Assembly: GCA_905235535.1 (NCBI GenBank)
Contig: CAJOLS010000002.1
Location: 1 to 42,147, forward strand
Direction of reading: 5' to 3'
Origin: an uncultured Bacteroidales bacterium
GTDB lineage: Bacteria; Bacteroidota; Bacteroidia; Bacteroidales; UBA932
DNA length: 42,147 nt
The translations under genes were made by a program, and so were the position numbers. The notes below the pieces were generated by a model that saw only the letters and a list, made by a program, of their open reading frames with translations, ran no database searches and was not told the DNA's origin. The stretch's first letter is position 1, and each line of letters opens with the position of its first letter. Of this stretch, positions 8,482 through 17,004 are shown in pieces.

Positions 8482-9336
8482 ATGAAAAAACTATTGCAGA
8501 CTCTTCTGGTGCTGCTGCCGCTTTCGGCCTTTGCACAGAATCCTATCGACAAGGCCCTGAGCCGTTTCGACGACCCCGAAAATCCGCAGAAAGGCGCTTT
8601 CCTGGCCAAGGGCGGCCGTGCCTTTGGCATTGGCGGTTCCTACCGCCTGTTCAACGTGACGGGAGAGAACCCCGGAGACGGCTATTCCATCCTGTCCCTC
8701 CTGAATATCGGCCAGGGAAAGCTCCAGGTCTGGAATGTTACACCCGGCTATTCCTGGTTTGTGTCCGATGATACTTGTCTGGGTGTCAGTATAGGCTATA
8801 ACGGCTATCTGGTAGATACCAACCTCCAGCTTGATTTCCGGGATATCCTGAATGCCGCACCGGACAACGAGAGCCTGAACTTGACCATCTCCAACCGTCA
8901 CATGATACACCATAAGATGGCCCTTGCCTTTGCCGCCCGCCGTTACAAGTCCCTGTTCGGCAGCAAGATGCTGGGTGTATTTGCCGAGGGCCGTTTCTTC
9001 GGCAGTTACGGCTTCACGTTCTCCCATCCCATCCCCAAGAACGGCGGAGAGGCGACCAAGCTCCGTGAGTCCAACACGCTCACCATCGGCATCGACATTG
9101 CCGGCGGCGTGGCCGTGAAGCTCAAGGACAACAGCGTACTCACCGTGAGCATTCCCCTGGTGGGGGCCGCCTGGCAGCGCAGCCACCAGGACAAATACTG
9201 GAACATGGTAGATGCGAAAAAAGAAGACGCCAACATGGGTTCGGCCAACCTGAACCAGTTCAGGATTGCCCGCAGCGTGGACGCCCTGGGCATCCAGGTG
9301 GGCTTTGTGCGCTACATTGTACCAAAAAAGAAGTAA
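8482..9336 (+). CDS. outer-membrane beta-barrel protein, function unknown
   Basis: A 284-residue protein with a clear signal peptide (MKKLLQTLLVLLPLSAFAQ, cleavage after residue 18 or 19). The mature part is made of alternating hydrophobic/polar strands with Gly and Tyr/Phe turns (for example GIGGSYRLFNV and GVSIGYNGYLV), consistent with a small outer-membrane barrel of porin-like size. The last residues VRYIVPKKK do not give the classical aromatic C-terminus, which lowers certainty. The 182 bases before it show no gene, and a strong bidirectional terminator follows. I do not recognise a named family. Confidence 0.65.
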   Translation: MKKLLQTLLVLLPLSAFAQNPIDKALSRFDDPENPQKGAFLAKGGRAFGIGGSYRLFNVTGENPGDGYSILSLLNIGQGKLQVWNVTPGYSWFVSDDTCLGVSIGYNGYLVDTNLQLDFRDILNAAPDNESLNLTISNRHMIHHKMALAFAARRYKSLFGSKMLGVFAEGRFFGSYGFTFSHPIPKNGGEATKLRESNTLTIGIDIAGGVAVKLKDNSVLTVSIPLVGAAWQRSHQDKYWNMVDAKKEDANMGSANLNQFRIARSVDALGIQVGFVRYIVPKKK

Positions 9337-9355
9337 ACGTCTGAAAGAAAAAAAG

Positions 9356-9384
9356 AAAGACCGGCTCCTTGGGGCCGGTCTTTT
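9356..9384. terminator. bidirectional terminator between convergent genes
   Basis: AAAGACCGGC (9356-9365) pairs with GCCGGTCTTT (9374-9383), a perfect 10-bp stem with an 8-base loop, preceded by an A-rich and followed by a T-rich tract. It sits between the plus-strand gene ending at 9336 and the minus-strand gene ending at 9388 and can serve both. Confidence 0.85.
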
Positions 9385-9387
9385 GGG

Positions 9388-10746
9388 TTACAGGCTGTAG
9401 GTTAACCCAACAATAATTGTTCTGAAATTGCGTTGGATGGGGGTGCGGGAAGCCAAGAGGGTTCCACCAAAGCCGTCTTCCCATCCTGCCGTAAGCTGGA
9501 AGTGATGGAACTTGACGGCTGCGGCCAGGCCAAAGACGGCACCCTGCGTTCCGTAGCCCAGGTTGGCTGTAATGTCCAGCCAGTTCCAGGGGTTGACTTC
9601 CACGGTTCCGCGTCCTTCCCAGTACGGGAGTCCTGCGCCGGCAATATGGCGTCCGGTGGCACCCACTGCCAGGCGGCGGTAAAAGGGCATCTCGTATTTG
9701 ACGCCCAGGTTGGCCTGCATGTTCAGTCCCTGTGTGCGCCAGCTGTGACCATAGAAGCCGATGGGCCTCAGCAGGTTCAGGAATTCCTTTCCGGTATCCG
9801 TCAGCAATTTTTTCATGTCTTCGCCGTTGAGGTGCTCATAGGTGACATCGTCAAATCCTTCGAAGGTGGCGGTTCCGCCCATGGTGGCCCTGTTGGCATA
9901 GTAGCAGAACACGGCCCCGATATCCTGGACGGAGAGGCTCAGCGTAAGCCCTTCGGCCGGCGTGGCCAGAAGGCCCAGGTCCAGGGCGACACCGACGCCG
10001 GTGGGAAGGAAACCCGTCGTGCCTTTCTTGGAGAGGGTGGAAAGGTCCCAGAATCCCTGGTCGTTGGTGTGGATGTTTGTTGTATGATTGGTCAGATACA
10101 AATCTCCGCGGAGCGACATCTTCAGCTGTTCCTGGTTGGTGGTCAAATCCAGCCGCGAAATGTCAAACTGGGCGCCGTGCATGGGCAGCAGGAGTTTGAC
10201 ACGGCCGCCCAGGGACAGCCAGTCGTTCACTTTCCGGCCGTAGCCGTAGGCCAGTTCTATAAACAGATTGCCACCCAGGCCCATTCCGCCCAGTTCGGAA
10301 GCGCCGTCCTTCGCGCCCAGTTTGAGGAACCTGAAGAGCTCCTTGGGCAGGGAGGCGCCGTAGATAGCACGAACGTTGACGTCTATGGTATGGAAGGCGC
10401 CGCCTTTCAGGAAGCCATAAGACATGACAGTTGCGTTGACGTCTCCGCGGAACCGGATATTCTCCGGGAGATTTCCCAGGAAGGTGCTGGCGGGGATGGA
10501 AGAATGGAGACCGGTCACCAGAATGTCACCTGCAGGATAGAGAAAGGCACCGGCGCCCACGTTGTTCACCAGCTGGAAGTTCCACTGGGGAAGGCCGATA
10601 AAGTCGTTTTCGCCTACGATGGCCGGATTATACTGATAGGCCCGGTTGAAACCTCTGAGGAAGAAACCTTCCGTGAAGGACTGGGCGTTCAGGGTGAGGA
10701 CGGCTCCTATGAGAGCGGTCGCTGCAAGGAGGATTCTTTTACTCAT
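9388..10746 (-). CDS. DUF5723-type outer-membrane protein
   Basis: A 452-residue exported protein with a signal peptide (residues 1-21, cleavage near LNA/Q), followed by the N-terminal pattern F-x-R-x-x-x-A-Y-Q-Y-N-P-A and a long beta-rich region ending in GLTYSL. This matches the general look of the DUF5723 family of Bacteroidetes outer-membrane proteins; the assignment is from memory of that family. The function is not known. Its start overlaps the end of the upstream lipoprotein gene by 8 bases, so the two are translationally coupled and probably act together at the outer membrane. Confidence 0.7.
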   Translation of the reverse strand: MSKRILLAATALIGAVLTLNAQSFTEGFFLRGFNRAYQYNPAIVGENDFIGLPQWNFQLVNNVGAGAFLYPAGDILVTGLHSSIPASTFLGNLPENIRFRGDVNATVMSYGFLKGGAFHTIDVNVRAIYGASLPKELFRFLKLGAKDGASELGGMGLGGNLFIELAYGYGRKVNDWLSLGGRVKLLLPMHGAQFDISRLDLTTNQEQLKMSLRGDLYLTNHTTNIHTNDQGFWDLSTLSKKGTTGFLPTGVGVALDLGLLATPAEGLTLSLSVQDIGAVFCYYANRATMGGTATFEGFDDVTYEHLNGEDMKKLLTDTGKEFLNLLRPIGFYGHSWRTQGLNMQANLGVKYEMPFYRRLAVGATGRHIAGAGLPYWEGRGTVEVNPWNWLDITANLGYGTQGAVFGLAAAVKFHHFQLTAGWEDGFGGTLLASRTPIQRNFRTIIVGLTYSL

Positions 10747-11896
10747 TTGACACGCCGAGGGTTACGCCGCCGCGAAGGGTTGCGGAGGCCGATTTCACAC
10801 TGACACCTTGTTTAAAGGAAAGAAGGGTATCGGCATAGCCGGGGGCCGATTTGACGGCAAGTCCCATCTGAATGCCCGTGATGTCGGGGATGATGCCCTC
10901 CTGTGCTTTGATGTTGAGGGTGATGGGTGTCTGTCCGGGCTTTTCGAGGGACCCGCCCTTGATGGTGAGGTCTCCCGGTGTGGCCACCAAGTTCTCGTCC
11001 ACCGCCGCATCCTCACCCGTCATCAGCTGCAGACGGGTAATTTCCACCTGCAGGGGAAGGGTGTTTTCCAGCTCTATGGACACTTCCACTTCCTTGAACT
11101 CATAAGATTCGATGGGAAGGTTGAATTTGACGGAAATGCTGGTGAGGCCGAACATGGCCAGGGGTAGTTCGGCATTCTCTCCGGCTGCGATGTGGCCCGT
11201 ATAGGAAGAAGAAAAAACAAACTCCGAATTCCACGAGCTCCAGACGTGGTCTGCCGGCCGCTCCGGAAGGTTGATGGACAAGTCCCTGAATCCCATTTCT
11301 TCCGGGGTGAAGTACACCGAATCGGGAAGATTCATGTCTAAAAGTTCAACTTCAGAACTGCTGCGGCGCACCGGAATGTCTTTCAGAGGGAAATAGTTTT
11401 CATAACAGATTTCGTAAATCCGGGTGTTTCTGCACGTCACGAAAGCGTCTCCTCCCAGGGTGTAGGCCTGGTTAAGCGGGTTGGTTACACTTAGGGTCAC
11501 GTGCTGGTCAACGCAGTGGAATCCAAAGCCCTGAAACAGGGAACCCAGCGTATAGGGGGAGGTGTACTTTTTTCCAATCGGAAAGGAAAATGGCTTGGAC
11601 ATGTCTTCCTTCGTCTTGGCCATGATTTCATACACGCTAATCTTGTAAAGCTCTTCCTGGGCTTCGCACAGGATGGTGCCGTCGGCTTCGGTTTTCAGGA
11701 CAGAACCCAGGACCTGGCCCACAAGAGGAATCTGGTTCACCAGTTCCAGGTTGAACGGGCCGAAATTGCCTATCGGCACCGAAATTTCATCTTCCAGCAG
11801 GGTAACCTCCGTGGAAAGGTTGTCTATGTCGTATGTCTTGTTTTCACAGGCGGCAACCATCAGAAGACCGAGAAGGAAAGGGAAGGTTTTTCTCAT
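10739..11896 (-). CDS. outer-membrane lipoprotein, unknown function
   Basis: A 385-residue protein whose signal peptide ends in a lipobox (MVAAC, Cys17), so it is anchored in a membrane as a lipoprotein. The mature part is beta-rich, with no catalytic motif I can recognise. It contains repeated stretches such as VSIELENTLPLQVEITRLQL that suggest immunoglobulin-like sandwich domains. The gene overlaps the following DUF5723 gene by 8 bases, which indicates a two-gene operon encoding a lipoprotein and a barrel partner. A TAACTTTG element lies 22 bases upstream of its start. Confidence 0.7.
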   Translation of the reverse strand: MRKTFPFLLGLLMVAACENKTYDIDNLSTEVTLLEDEISVPIGNFGPFNLELVNQIPLVGQVLGSVLKTEADGTILCEAQEELYKISVYEIMAKTKEDMSKPFSFPIGKKYTSPYTLGSLFQGFGFHCVDQHVTLSVTNPLNQAYTLGGDAFVTCRNTRIYEICYENYFPLKDIPVRRSSSEVELLDMNLPDSVYFTPEEMGFRDLSINLPERPADHVWSSWNSEFVFSSSYTGHIAAGENAELPLAMFGLTSISVKFNLPIESYEFKEVEVSIELENTLPLQVEITRLQLMTGEDAAVDENLVATPGDLTIKGGSLEKPGQTPITLNIKAQEGIIPDITGIQMGLAVKSAPGYADTLLSFKQGVSVKSASATLRGGVTLGVSNE

Positions 11897-11917
11897 GAGT
11901 TAAGTATATATGAGTAA

Positions 11918-11925
11918 CAAAGTTA
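11918..11925 (-). promoter_or_regulatory. -7 element for the lipoprotein/DUF5723 operon
   Basis: On the minus strand this reads TAACTTTG, matching TAnnTTTG, 22 bases before the ATG at 11896. No convincing -33 TTTG is seen at 19-21 bases. The intergenic space to the divergent dipeptidase gene is very AT-rich. Confidence 0.5.
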
Positions 11926-11968
11926 GTTTTTTTTTATTATTTTTGAACCGTTTTAAACTATGTGGTTT

Positions 11969-12721
11969 ATGAAAAAGGTACTTTTATGGGGTTTTGCCGC
12001 CCTTTCCCTGCTTTGCATTTCCTGTAAAAAGGAGGACCCGGCATCCGACAACAGTGACTTTGTCACCATTACCAGCGTAGTTCCGGACGTCATCCTGGAA
12101 ATCCGCTATTTTGGCACCTACAACTTTGTAGGAACCCGCATAGATGGCTACCAGGTGCCCACCGCGCTTCTTTCCAGGCAAGCGGCCGACAGCCTCAAGG
12201 CCGTCAACGACGAGGTGAAGGCACAGGGCTTCCGGCTCAAGATATACGATGCCTATCGGCCCCAATGTGCCGTGGATCATTTCGTGCGCTGGGCGGCCGA
12301 TATCCCGGATGTGGCCATGAAGCCCTATTTCTATCCGGACCTGGACAAGAGCGTCCTGTTTGACCAGGAGTACATTATGGCCAAAAGCGGCCATACACGT
12401 GGCTCTACGGTGGATCTGACCCTCTTTGACATGAATACGGAGAAGGAGCTGGACATGGGCGGCACCTTCGACTGGTTCGGCCCCGAAAGCCATCCGGACT
12501 TCTGCGGCAACCCGGACACCTTTGAATATACTGGAGACAACTCCAAGAGCCCGGCGGGCCGCAGCATAACCCCGGAGCAGTTTGCCAACCGCATGATTCT
12601 GCGCAAGGCCATGCTCAATCACGGATTCAAGCCCCTGGACAGCGAATGGTGGCACTTCACCCTGAAGGAAGAGCCCTATCCCGAAACCTATTTCACCTTC
12701 CCGGTGAGACAGCTTCCTTAA
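11969..12721 (+). CDS. VanX/DdpX-type D-alanyl-D-alanine dipeptidase, lipoprotein
   Basis: A zinc dipeptidase of the M15D family that splits D-Ala-D-Ala, here most likely for recycling or turnover of wall-derived dipeptide rather than vancomycin resistance, since no vanH, vanA or VanRS-like genes are present. Family motifs are all visible: DAYRP (substrate-binding Arg), SGHTRGSTVDLTL (zinc His and Asp) and SEWWHF (catalytic Glu, zinc His). The 250-residue product has a signal peptide followed by Cys16 or Cys19; the CISCKK stretch looks like a Bacteroidetes lipoprotein site, though not a perfect lipobox. The ATG at 11960 would add only MWF; 11969 begins the signal peptide proper. Periplasmic location is inferred. 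Confidence 0.9.
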   Translation: MKKVLLWGFAALSLLCISCKKEDPASDNSDFVTITSVVPDVILEIRYFGTYNFVGTRIDGYQVPTALLSRQAADSLKAVNDEVKAQGFRLKIYDAYRPQCAVDHFVRWAADIPDVAMKPYFYPDLDKSVLFDQEYIMAKSGHTRGSTVDLTLFDMNTEKELDMGGTFDWFGPESHPDFCGNPDTFEYTGDNSKSPAGRSITPEQFANRMILRKAMLNHGFKPLDSEWWHFTLKEEPYPETYFTFPVRQLP

Positions 12722-12728
12722 ACAATCT

Positions 12729-14042
12729 CTATTTCTTCTTGCTGATGAGCAGCAGCCCTATGATGGTGAACGCGGCGTTCATCAGGAGCAGCTCGTAGCT
12801 GAAGTGGTACCCGTTGAACCACTTGACGGAATTCATGTCCAGCACCAGGCACAGGACGGGGGCCAGGATGGCCACCACGGGAACCCAGTCGTCCCTGACC
12901 GTCCTCTTGCAGCAAAGGCCGAAGGTGAACAGGCCCAGGATGGGGCCGTAGGAGTAACTGGCCAGGCGATAGACCGCATCGATGACACTGGTATTGTTGA
13001 GGGCGTTGAAAACGATGATGGCGAGGGCCATCAGAACGGCCATTCCGCTGTGGATAAGCGTGCGCTTCTGGTCTTTTCCTCCCAGGATGTCAATGGTAAA
13101 GGACGTGGTGAGGGAAGTGAGGGCACTTCCTCCGGCCGGGAAACCGGCCATCACCAGGCCCACCAGGAAGAGGACGCCCACAATCCTGGGCAGGCCACCG
13201 TTCCAGGCCACTTCCGGGAACAGCTGGTCTCCGCGGGCCGTGATGCCGTGCAGGCCGGCATACTGGTACAGGGCCACTCCCAGGAACAGGAAGAGGGAAA
13301 TCATCACCGACTGCAGCAGGATGGAAACCATCAGGTTCTTCTGGGAATCCTTCACATTCTTGCAGGCCAGGGTGCGCTGCATCATGTCCTGGTCCAGGCC
13401 CGTCATGGCAATGACGGTGAACATGCCGCCCAGAAGCTGTTTCCAGAAGAACTGGGAGGCGTTGACGTCGTCAAAATGGAAGAGTTTCATGTAGGCGGGT
13501 TCCAGTTTGCCCACCTCCTTGCCCACCAGAAGCAGGGTTAGGCCCACGGCCGCCAGCATGCACAGGGTTTTGAAGATATCCATGCCGATGACCGCCTTCA
13601 CGCCCCCGCGCACGGTATAAAGCCATACCAGCAGCACGCTCAGCAGCACCGTAATCCAGAAAGGAACGCCGATGGGGCCCAGGAGCAGGAGTTGCAGCGT
13701 GGCGCAAACCAGAAACAGACGGGCCGATGCCCCCAGAATCTTGGAAATGAAGAAGAACCACGCGCCTGTCTTGTGCGAGGCCATGCCGAAGCGTTTGTCC
13801 AGGTACTCGTACACGGACACCACGTCGAGCTTGAAATACAGCGGGCACAGGACAAAGGCAATGACCAGATAGCCCAGGAAAAAGCCCATGACCATCTGGA
13901 GGTAGCCGAAGCCGGCCACGTCCACCATGCCCGGAACCGACACGAAAGTGACTCCCGACAGGCAGGAGCCAATCATGGCGATGGCTACTTTCCACCAGGC
14001 CGTGGAGCGGGTTGCATAGAAGTCATTGTTATTCTTAGCCAT
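12729..14042 (-). CDS. sodium:solute symporter family protein lacking TM1
   Basis: A 437-residue inner-membrane transporter of the SSS family (solute uptake driven by sodium). Recognisable stretches are IGSCLSGVTFVSVPGM, SVYEYLDKRFG and GLDQDMMQRTLACKN. Family members usually begin with an extra hydrophobic helix before the DAFF-like segment; here the protein starts at MAKNNNDFYATRS, corresponding to the loop after that helix. The codon before the ATG is TAA, which is also the stop of the upstream LytTR gene, so no longer in-frame version exists. Either the first helix is dispensable or the carrier is altered. The substrate is unknown. Immediate coupling to the LytTR regulator suggests that the regulator and carrier work together. 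Confidence 0.85.
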   Translation of the reverse strand: MAKNNNDFYATRSTAWWKVAIAMIGSCLSGVTFVSVPGMVDVAGFGYLQMVMGFFLGYLVIAFVLCPLYFKLDVVSVYEYLDKRFGMASHKTGAWFFFISKILGASARLFLVCATLQLLLLGPIGVPFWITVLLSVLLVWLYTVRGGVKAVIGMDIFKTLCMLAAVGLTLLLVGKEVGKLEPAYMKLFHFDDVNASQFFWKQLLGGMFTVIAMTGLDQDMMQRTLACKNVKDSQKNLMVSILLQSVMISLFLFLGVALYQYAGLHGITARGDQLFPEVAWNGGLPRIVGVLFLVGLVMAGFPAGGSALTSLTTSFTIDILGGKDQKRTLIHSGMAVLMALAIIVFNALNNTSVIDAVYRLASYSYGPILGLFTFGLCCKRTVRDDWVPVVAILAPVLCLVLDMNSVKWFNGYHFSYELLLMNAAFTIIGLLLISKKK

Positions 14043-14834
14043 TTATTTGTTCGATTTTAACTCATCCCGGTAAGCGCGGCCAATGGGGAGGGGATTCTGG
14101 ATGCCCATAATCTTGATGGCCGACGCCGTGCGTTTCTCGATGCGCCAGGCAGGCACAATATAAGAGCGGTGAATGCGCACGAATTTGCCTTCCGGCAGCA
14201 GTTCCATCACTTTTTTCAGGGAAATTTGCGAAACCACGTCTTCCCGGTGGTCCAGGTGGAAGGCGGCATAGTTGTTCCGGCCTTCTATATACTGGATGGC
14301 CGTAAGGGGAAGATGGACCGTCCGGTAACCGGCTTTCACCTGAATTTCGCCTTCTTCCGTTTCCGTGAAGGCTTCCGCCTTGCGGGTTGCCAGGGCCGTT
14401 TTGGCCTTCTCCTGGCTTTCTTCCTGGTCTTTCTTGGCCGTTAACTCCTTGTTTTGGGCCGCCAGGGCGCCTACGGGAAGGCTGGCCGATATAACTGCCA
14501 GTAGCAAGATCCACATGGCGCGATGATGCAGTTTCATGGTGCCGAAGCTGTCTCCGGGGCTGGTGAAGTTCACGGGCGTAAGCGTCATCAGGAACGTGAC
14601 CACGGCAATCAGGAAAAGGGAACCCACTGCCAATGCCAGGCCCTGACGGTCTTGCATCAGCAGGGGTCCCACTCCTTTGCGGCACATGAACCACACGCCC
14701 TCCAGCCAGACCAGGTAGCCCAGGACGTAATCCGGATGCCACTGAATCCATTCGCTGACGGGAAACAAGAACATCATCCCCGGCACCACGAGGATGCAGA
14801 AGATGATGTCCAGAATGAGAAGGCGTGTTTTCAC
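14043..14834 (-). CDS. membrane-bound LytTR transcriptional regulator
   Basis: A 263-residue one-component regulator. Four membrane helices lie at about residues 4-25, 36-51, 64-85 and 105-126, followed by a charged Lys/Glu coiled coil (~126-155). A C-terminal LytTR DNA-binding domain follows (~160-258), with the family's signature IQYIEGRNNYAAF and FVRIHRSYIVP. There is no receiver domain or kinase, so it must respond through its membrane part or through the neighbouring carrier. Its TAA stop abuts the ATG of the symporter gene, and the TPR lipoprotein gene upstream ends 12 bases before its start, so the three are likely co-transcribed. Confidence 0.9.
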   Translation of the reverse strand: MKTRLLILDIIFCILVVPGMMFLFPVSEWIQWHPDYVLGYLVWLEGVWFMCRKGVGPLLMQDRQGLALAVGSLFLIAVVTFLMTLTPVNFTSPGDSFGTMKLHHRAMWILLLAVISASLPVGALAAQNKELTAKKDQEESQEKAKTALATRKAEAFTETEEGEIQVKAGYRTVHLPLTAIQYIEGRNNYAAFHLDHREDVVSQISLKKVMELLPEGKFVRIHRSYIVPAWRIEKRTASAIKIMGIQNPLPIGRAYRDELKSNK

Positions 14835-14846
14835 AGCCTGAATCGA

Positions 14847-16484
14847 TTACAGATCGTAGCCGGCGAATTCGATATCGTTGGCGGCACGGGCTTTCAGATC
14901 CGGGTTCTTGTAGGCGTTCTCCAGGAAGGCCTTCATGTCGTTCACCTTACCCTGACGGGCGGCAACGATGGCCTTCAGGTACCATACCTTGGGGTTTTCG
15001 CACTTGGCCGTGCTCATGGCCTTGTCCAGCTGGTTGGTGAGGATGTATGCCAGAACGGTGTTGTGGCAGCAGCCATCCACGTCCTTGAGCACCTGGGCAG
15101 CCTCGTTGTACTTGCCGGTGAGGATGTCCACGACACCCAGGTTCTTCTTGGCCTCGGGAGTACCGGCCTTGCGGAAACACTGCTCGGCGGTGGCCAGGTC
15201 GTTCTTGCGGAGGGCGATGACACCCTTGGCGTTGATGACGTCGGCGTCGTTGGCGTCCAGCTCGCGGAGGACGGACTCGGCCTTGGCATCCTTGCCTTCG
15301 CTCAGGTAGAGGGCGGCCAGGTTGTATTTGGCACGCTGGGAACCGAAGCGCTCATAAGCTTTGTCATAGATCTTTTCCTTCTGGGCGTTGTCCTTCACCA
15401 GGGTGGCTACGCGCAGGAGAGCTTCCTCGTCCAGGACAGTCTCGTTGCTGTTGATCAGGTCCAGGAGTTCCTCGCTGGTGTAGTTGATGGTTTCCACGTT
15501 GGCGATGAGGCGGGCGCGGCGCAGTTCCGGGAGGATTTCACCCTTGAGGGCGGTGAACACCTTGGACATGTTGCGGATTTCGTTCTCACGGACGGCGGGG
15601 TCGCTGTACATGGAGAGGACGCGCAGGATCAGGTCCTTGTCCTCGATGTTGCTCTCGTTCACCAGCTGCTGGAAGCCTTCCCAGTCTTCACCGATGCTCT
15701 TCACGGTAGGATCCTGGGCGTTGTGGCCCTTGGTAATCTTATTCCAGGCCTTGGAAGCGCTCTTGGAACGGTTGTCGGACAGCTTGTCGTTCAGTTTGAT
15801 GGCACCTTCGGGGGAAGCGTAGGCAACAATCTCCGTGCTCTTGACGGTGGAACGCTCGTTGGCGTTGGCGGCGTCCAGGGCAGCCAGGAATTCCTTCACG
15901 GAAGCGCCCTTGATTTCGGAGTTGCGGACATTGGAGCTGTTTACGAGATACTTGATCTGACCTTCAGCGGTGCTCACGATGACATCCTGGTAGTTGTCCT
16001 TCTTGAAGGCAACGAAACCGTCACGCTTGACCAGCATGCAGGTGGTGTTGGCGCCATCGGCCACCTTCTTGGTGGGGAGGTTGATGGACTTCTTGCCGGC
16101 GATGACGCGGGCGCGGAGTTCCAGATGGCTCTTTTCCATGCCTTCCACATAGTCGAAGTGGAGTTTCTCGGTCACGGACTGGCCTTCGGAAGAAACCACC
16201 TTGTAGTTGTCCTTGACTTTCTCACCCTGGCGCATGATGGGAGCCATGGCAACCTCTCCACCCTGGTACACAATCACGGGAGTGACCTCCAGGATTACCT
16301 TGGGGTTGAAATAGTCCTTGGGATAAGTAACCGTCACGACGGGGTCGATGGCTCCGTTGACAACCTCCAGCACGGCGGGGTTGCAGGTTACCTTTACATT
16401 GTCGGCCATTTTGGCCATTTTCTCAGGAGATGCGCAAGCCACGGTGAGGGCGGCAGCAGCAAAGAAAAACAATAGTCTTTTCAT
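14847..16484 (-). CDS. TPR-containing lipoprotein with OmpA-like segment
   Basis: A 545-residue protein with a lipobox (LTVAC, Cys17). The N-terminal ~170 residues are beta-rich. Around residues 220-250 the stretch VAYASPEGAIKLNDKLSDNR resembles the OmpA-like peptidoglycan-binding segment of Bacteroidetes envelope proteins. From about residue 330 onward there are tetratricopeptide-like helix pairs (for example AKYNLAALYLSEGKDAKAES). The likely role is an envelope scaffold attached to the outer membrane, but no specific partner can be named. It has a good Bacteroidetes promoter and probably leads an operon with the LytTR regulator and the symporter. Confidence 0.8.
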   Translation of the reverse strand: MKRLLFFFAAAALTVACASPEKMAKMADNVKVTCNPAVLEVVNGAIDPVVTVTYPKDYFNPKVILEVTPVIVYQGGEVAMAPIMRQGEKVKDNYKVVSSEGQSVTEKLHFDYVEGMEKSHLELRARVIAGKKSINLPTKKVADGANTTCMLVKRDGFVAFKKDNYQDVIVSTAEGQIKYLVNSSNVRNSEIKGASVKEFLAALDAANANERSTVKSTEIVAYASPEGAIKLNDKLSDNRSKSASKAWNKITKGHNAQDPTVKSIGEDWEGFQQLVNESNIEDKDLILRVLSMYSDPAVRENEIRNMSKVFTALKGEILPELRRARLIANVETINYTSEELLDLINSNETVLDEEALLRVATLVKDNAQKEKIYDKAYERFGSQRAKYNLAALYLSEGKDAKAESVLRELDANDADVINAKGVIALRKNDLATAEQCFRKAGTPEAKKNLGVVDILTGKYNEAAQVLKDVDGCCHNTVLAYILTNQLDKAMSTAKCENPKVWYLKAIVAARQGKVNDMKAFLENAYKNPDLKARAANDIEFAGYDL

Positions 16485-16525
16485 GATAGTATAATTAGAG
16501 TAATAAGATATTTCAAGTCAAGGTA

Positions 16526-16556
16526 CAAATATACATGAAAATGAAATCTTTTGCAA
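16526..16556 (-). promoter_or_regulatory. promoter of the TPR lipoprotein operon
   Basis: On the minus strand TTG (16556-16554) is followed after 20 bases by TATATTTG (16533-16526), a near-ideal Bacteroidetes promoter. The start codon at 16484 lies about 40 bases downstream. Confidence 0.7.
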
Positions 16557-16569
16557 GCAAAAGCTTACG

Positions 16570-16602
16570 AAAAATCCTCCCGGCCCTAAGGGATCAGGAG
16601 GA
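16570..16602 (-). terminator. terminator after secG
   Basis: On the minus strand TCCTCC (16602-16597) pairs with GGAGGA (16580-16575), with an inner CCCTTAGGG foldback, and is followed by TTTTT (16574-16570). It lies 25 bases after the secG stop and closes the operon that starts with the sigma-54-type activator. Confidence 0.65.
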
Positions 16603-16626
16603 ATAGTCTTTCTTCCGGTGCCGAAA

Positions 16627-16980
16627 TTATTCTGCCTCGGGGTTCTGCTGGGTTACGGGGAAGTCCACCGTGGCGGCTTCCTCGGCGGCAGATTCGGCCT
16701 GGTTCATGATACCGGAGCCGATGGCGTCGTTGGTGCCGCTCTGGGTGCTGCCGCGGTTCACGAACACGGTGATGATGGAAACCACCAGGATGAAGGTTAC
16801 CAGGTACCAGGTTGCCTTCTCCAGGATGGTGGCCGTCTGGCGCACGCCCAGGGTCTGGTTGGCAGAGGTGAAATTGGTTGCCAGGCCGCCGTCCTTGCCG
16901 TTCTGCAGGAGGACAACCGCAATCAGAAGAATGGCCGCAATAATAATCAGGACCAGTAAAATGACAAATGCAGTAGACAT
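16627..16980 (-). CDS. secG: preprotein translocase subunit SecG
   Basis: A 117-residue inner-membrane subunit of the SecYEG channel, which assists export of unfolded proteins. Two hydrophobic helices (residues ~4-25 and ~58-75) flank the conserved loop VLLQNGKDGGL, the family hallmark. The tail after the second helix is long, polar and acidic, as is common in Bacteroidetes. It is the last gene of a minus-strand operon with a TPR-like gene 24 bases upstream, and a hairpin terminator follows. Confidence 0.93.
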   Translation of the reverse strand: MSTAFVILLVLIIIAAILLIAVVLLQNGKDGGLATNFTSANQTLGVRQTATILEKATWYLVTFILVVSIITVFVNRGSTQSGTNDAIGSGIMNQAESAAEEAATVDFPVTQQNPEAE

Positions 16981-17004
16981 ATATTTTACCTTTTTATATG
17001 CTTG

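Noticed and set aside
11969-12721. Vancomycin-resistance cluster around the VanX-type gene
   Set aside because: No vanH, vanA-type ligase or VanRS-like pair nearby; such dipeptidases are common in Gram-negative bacteria for dipeptide recycling.
14523-16475. 650-codon plus-strand open frame antisense to the TPR lipoprotein gene
   Set aside because: It mirrors the codon pattern of the real gene in GC-rich DNA; its translation is low in structure and has no domain.
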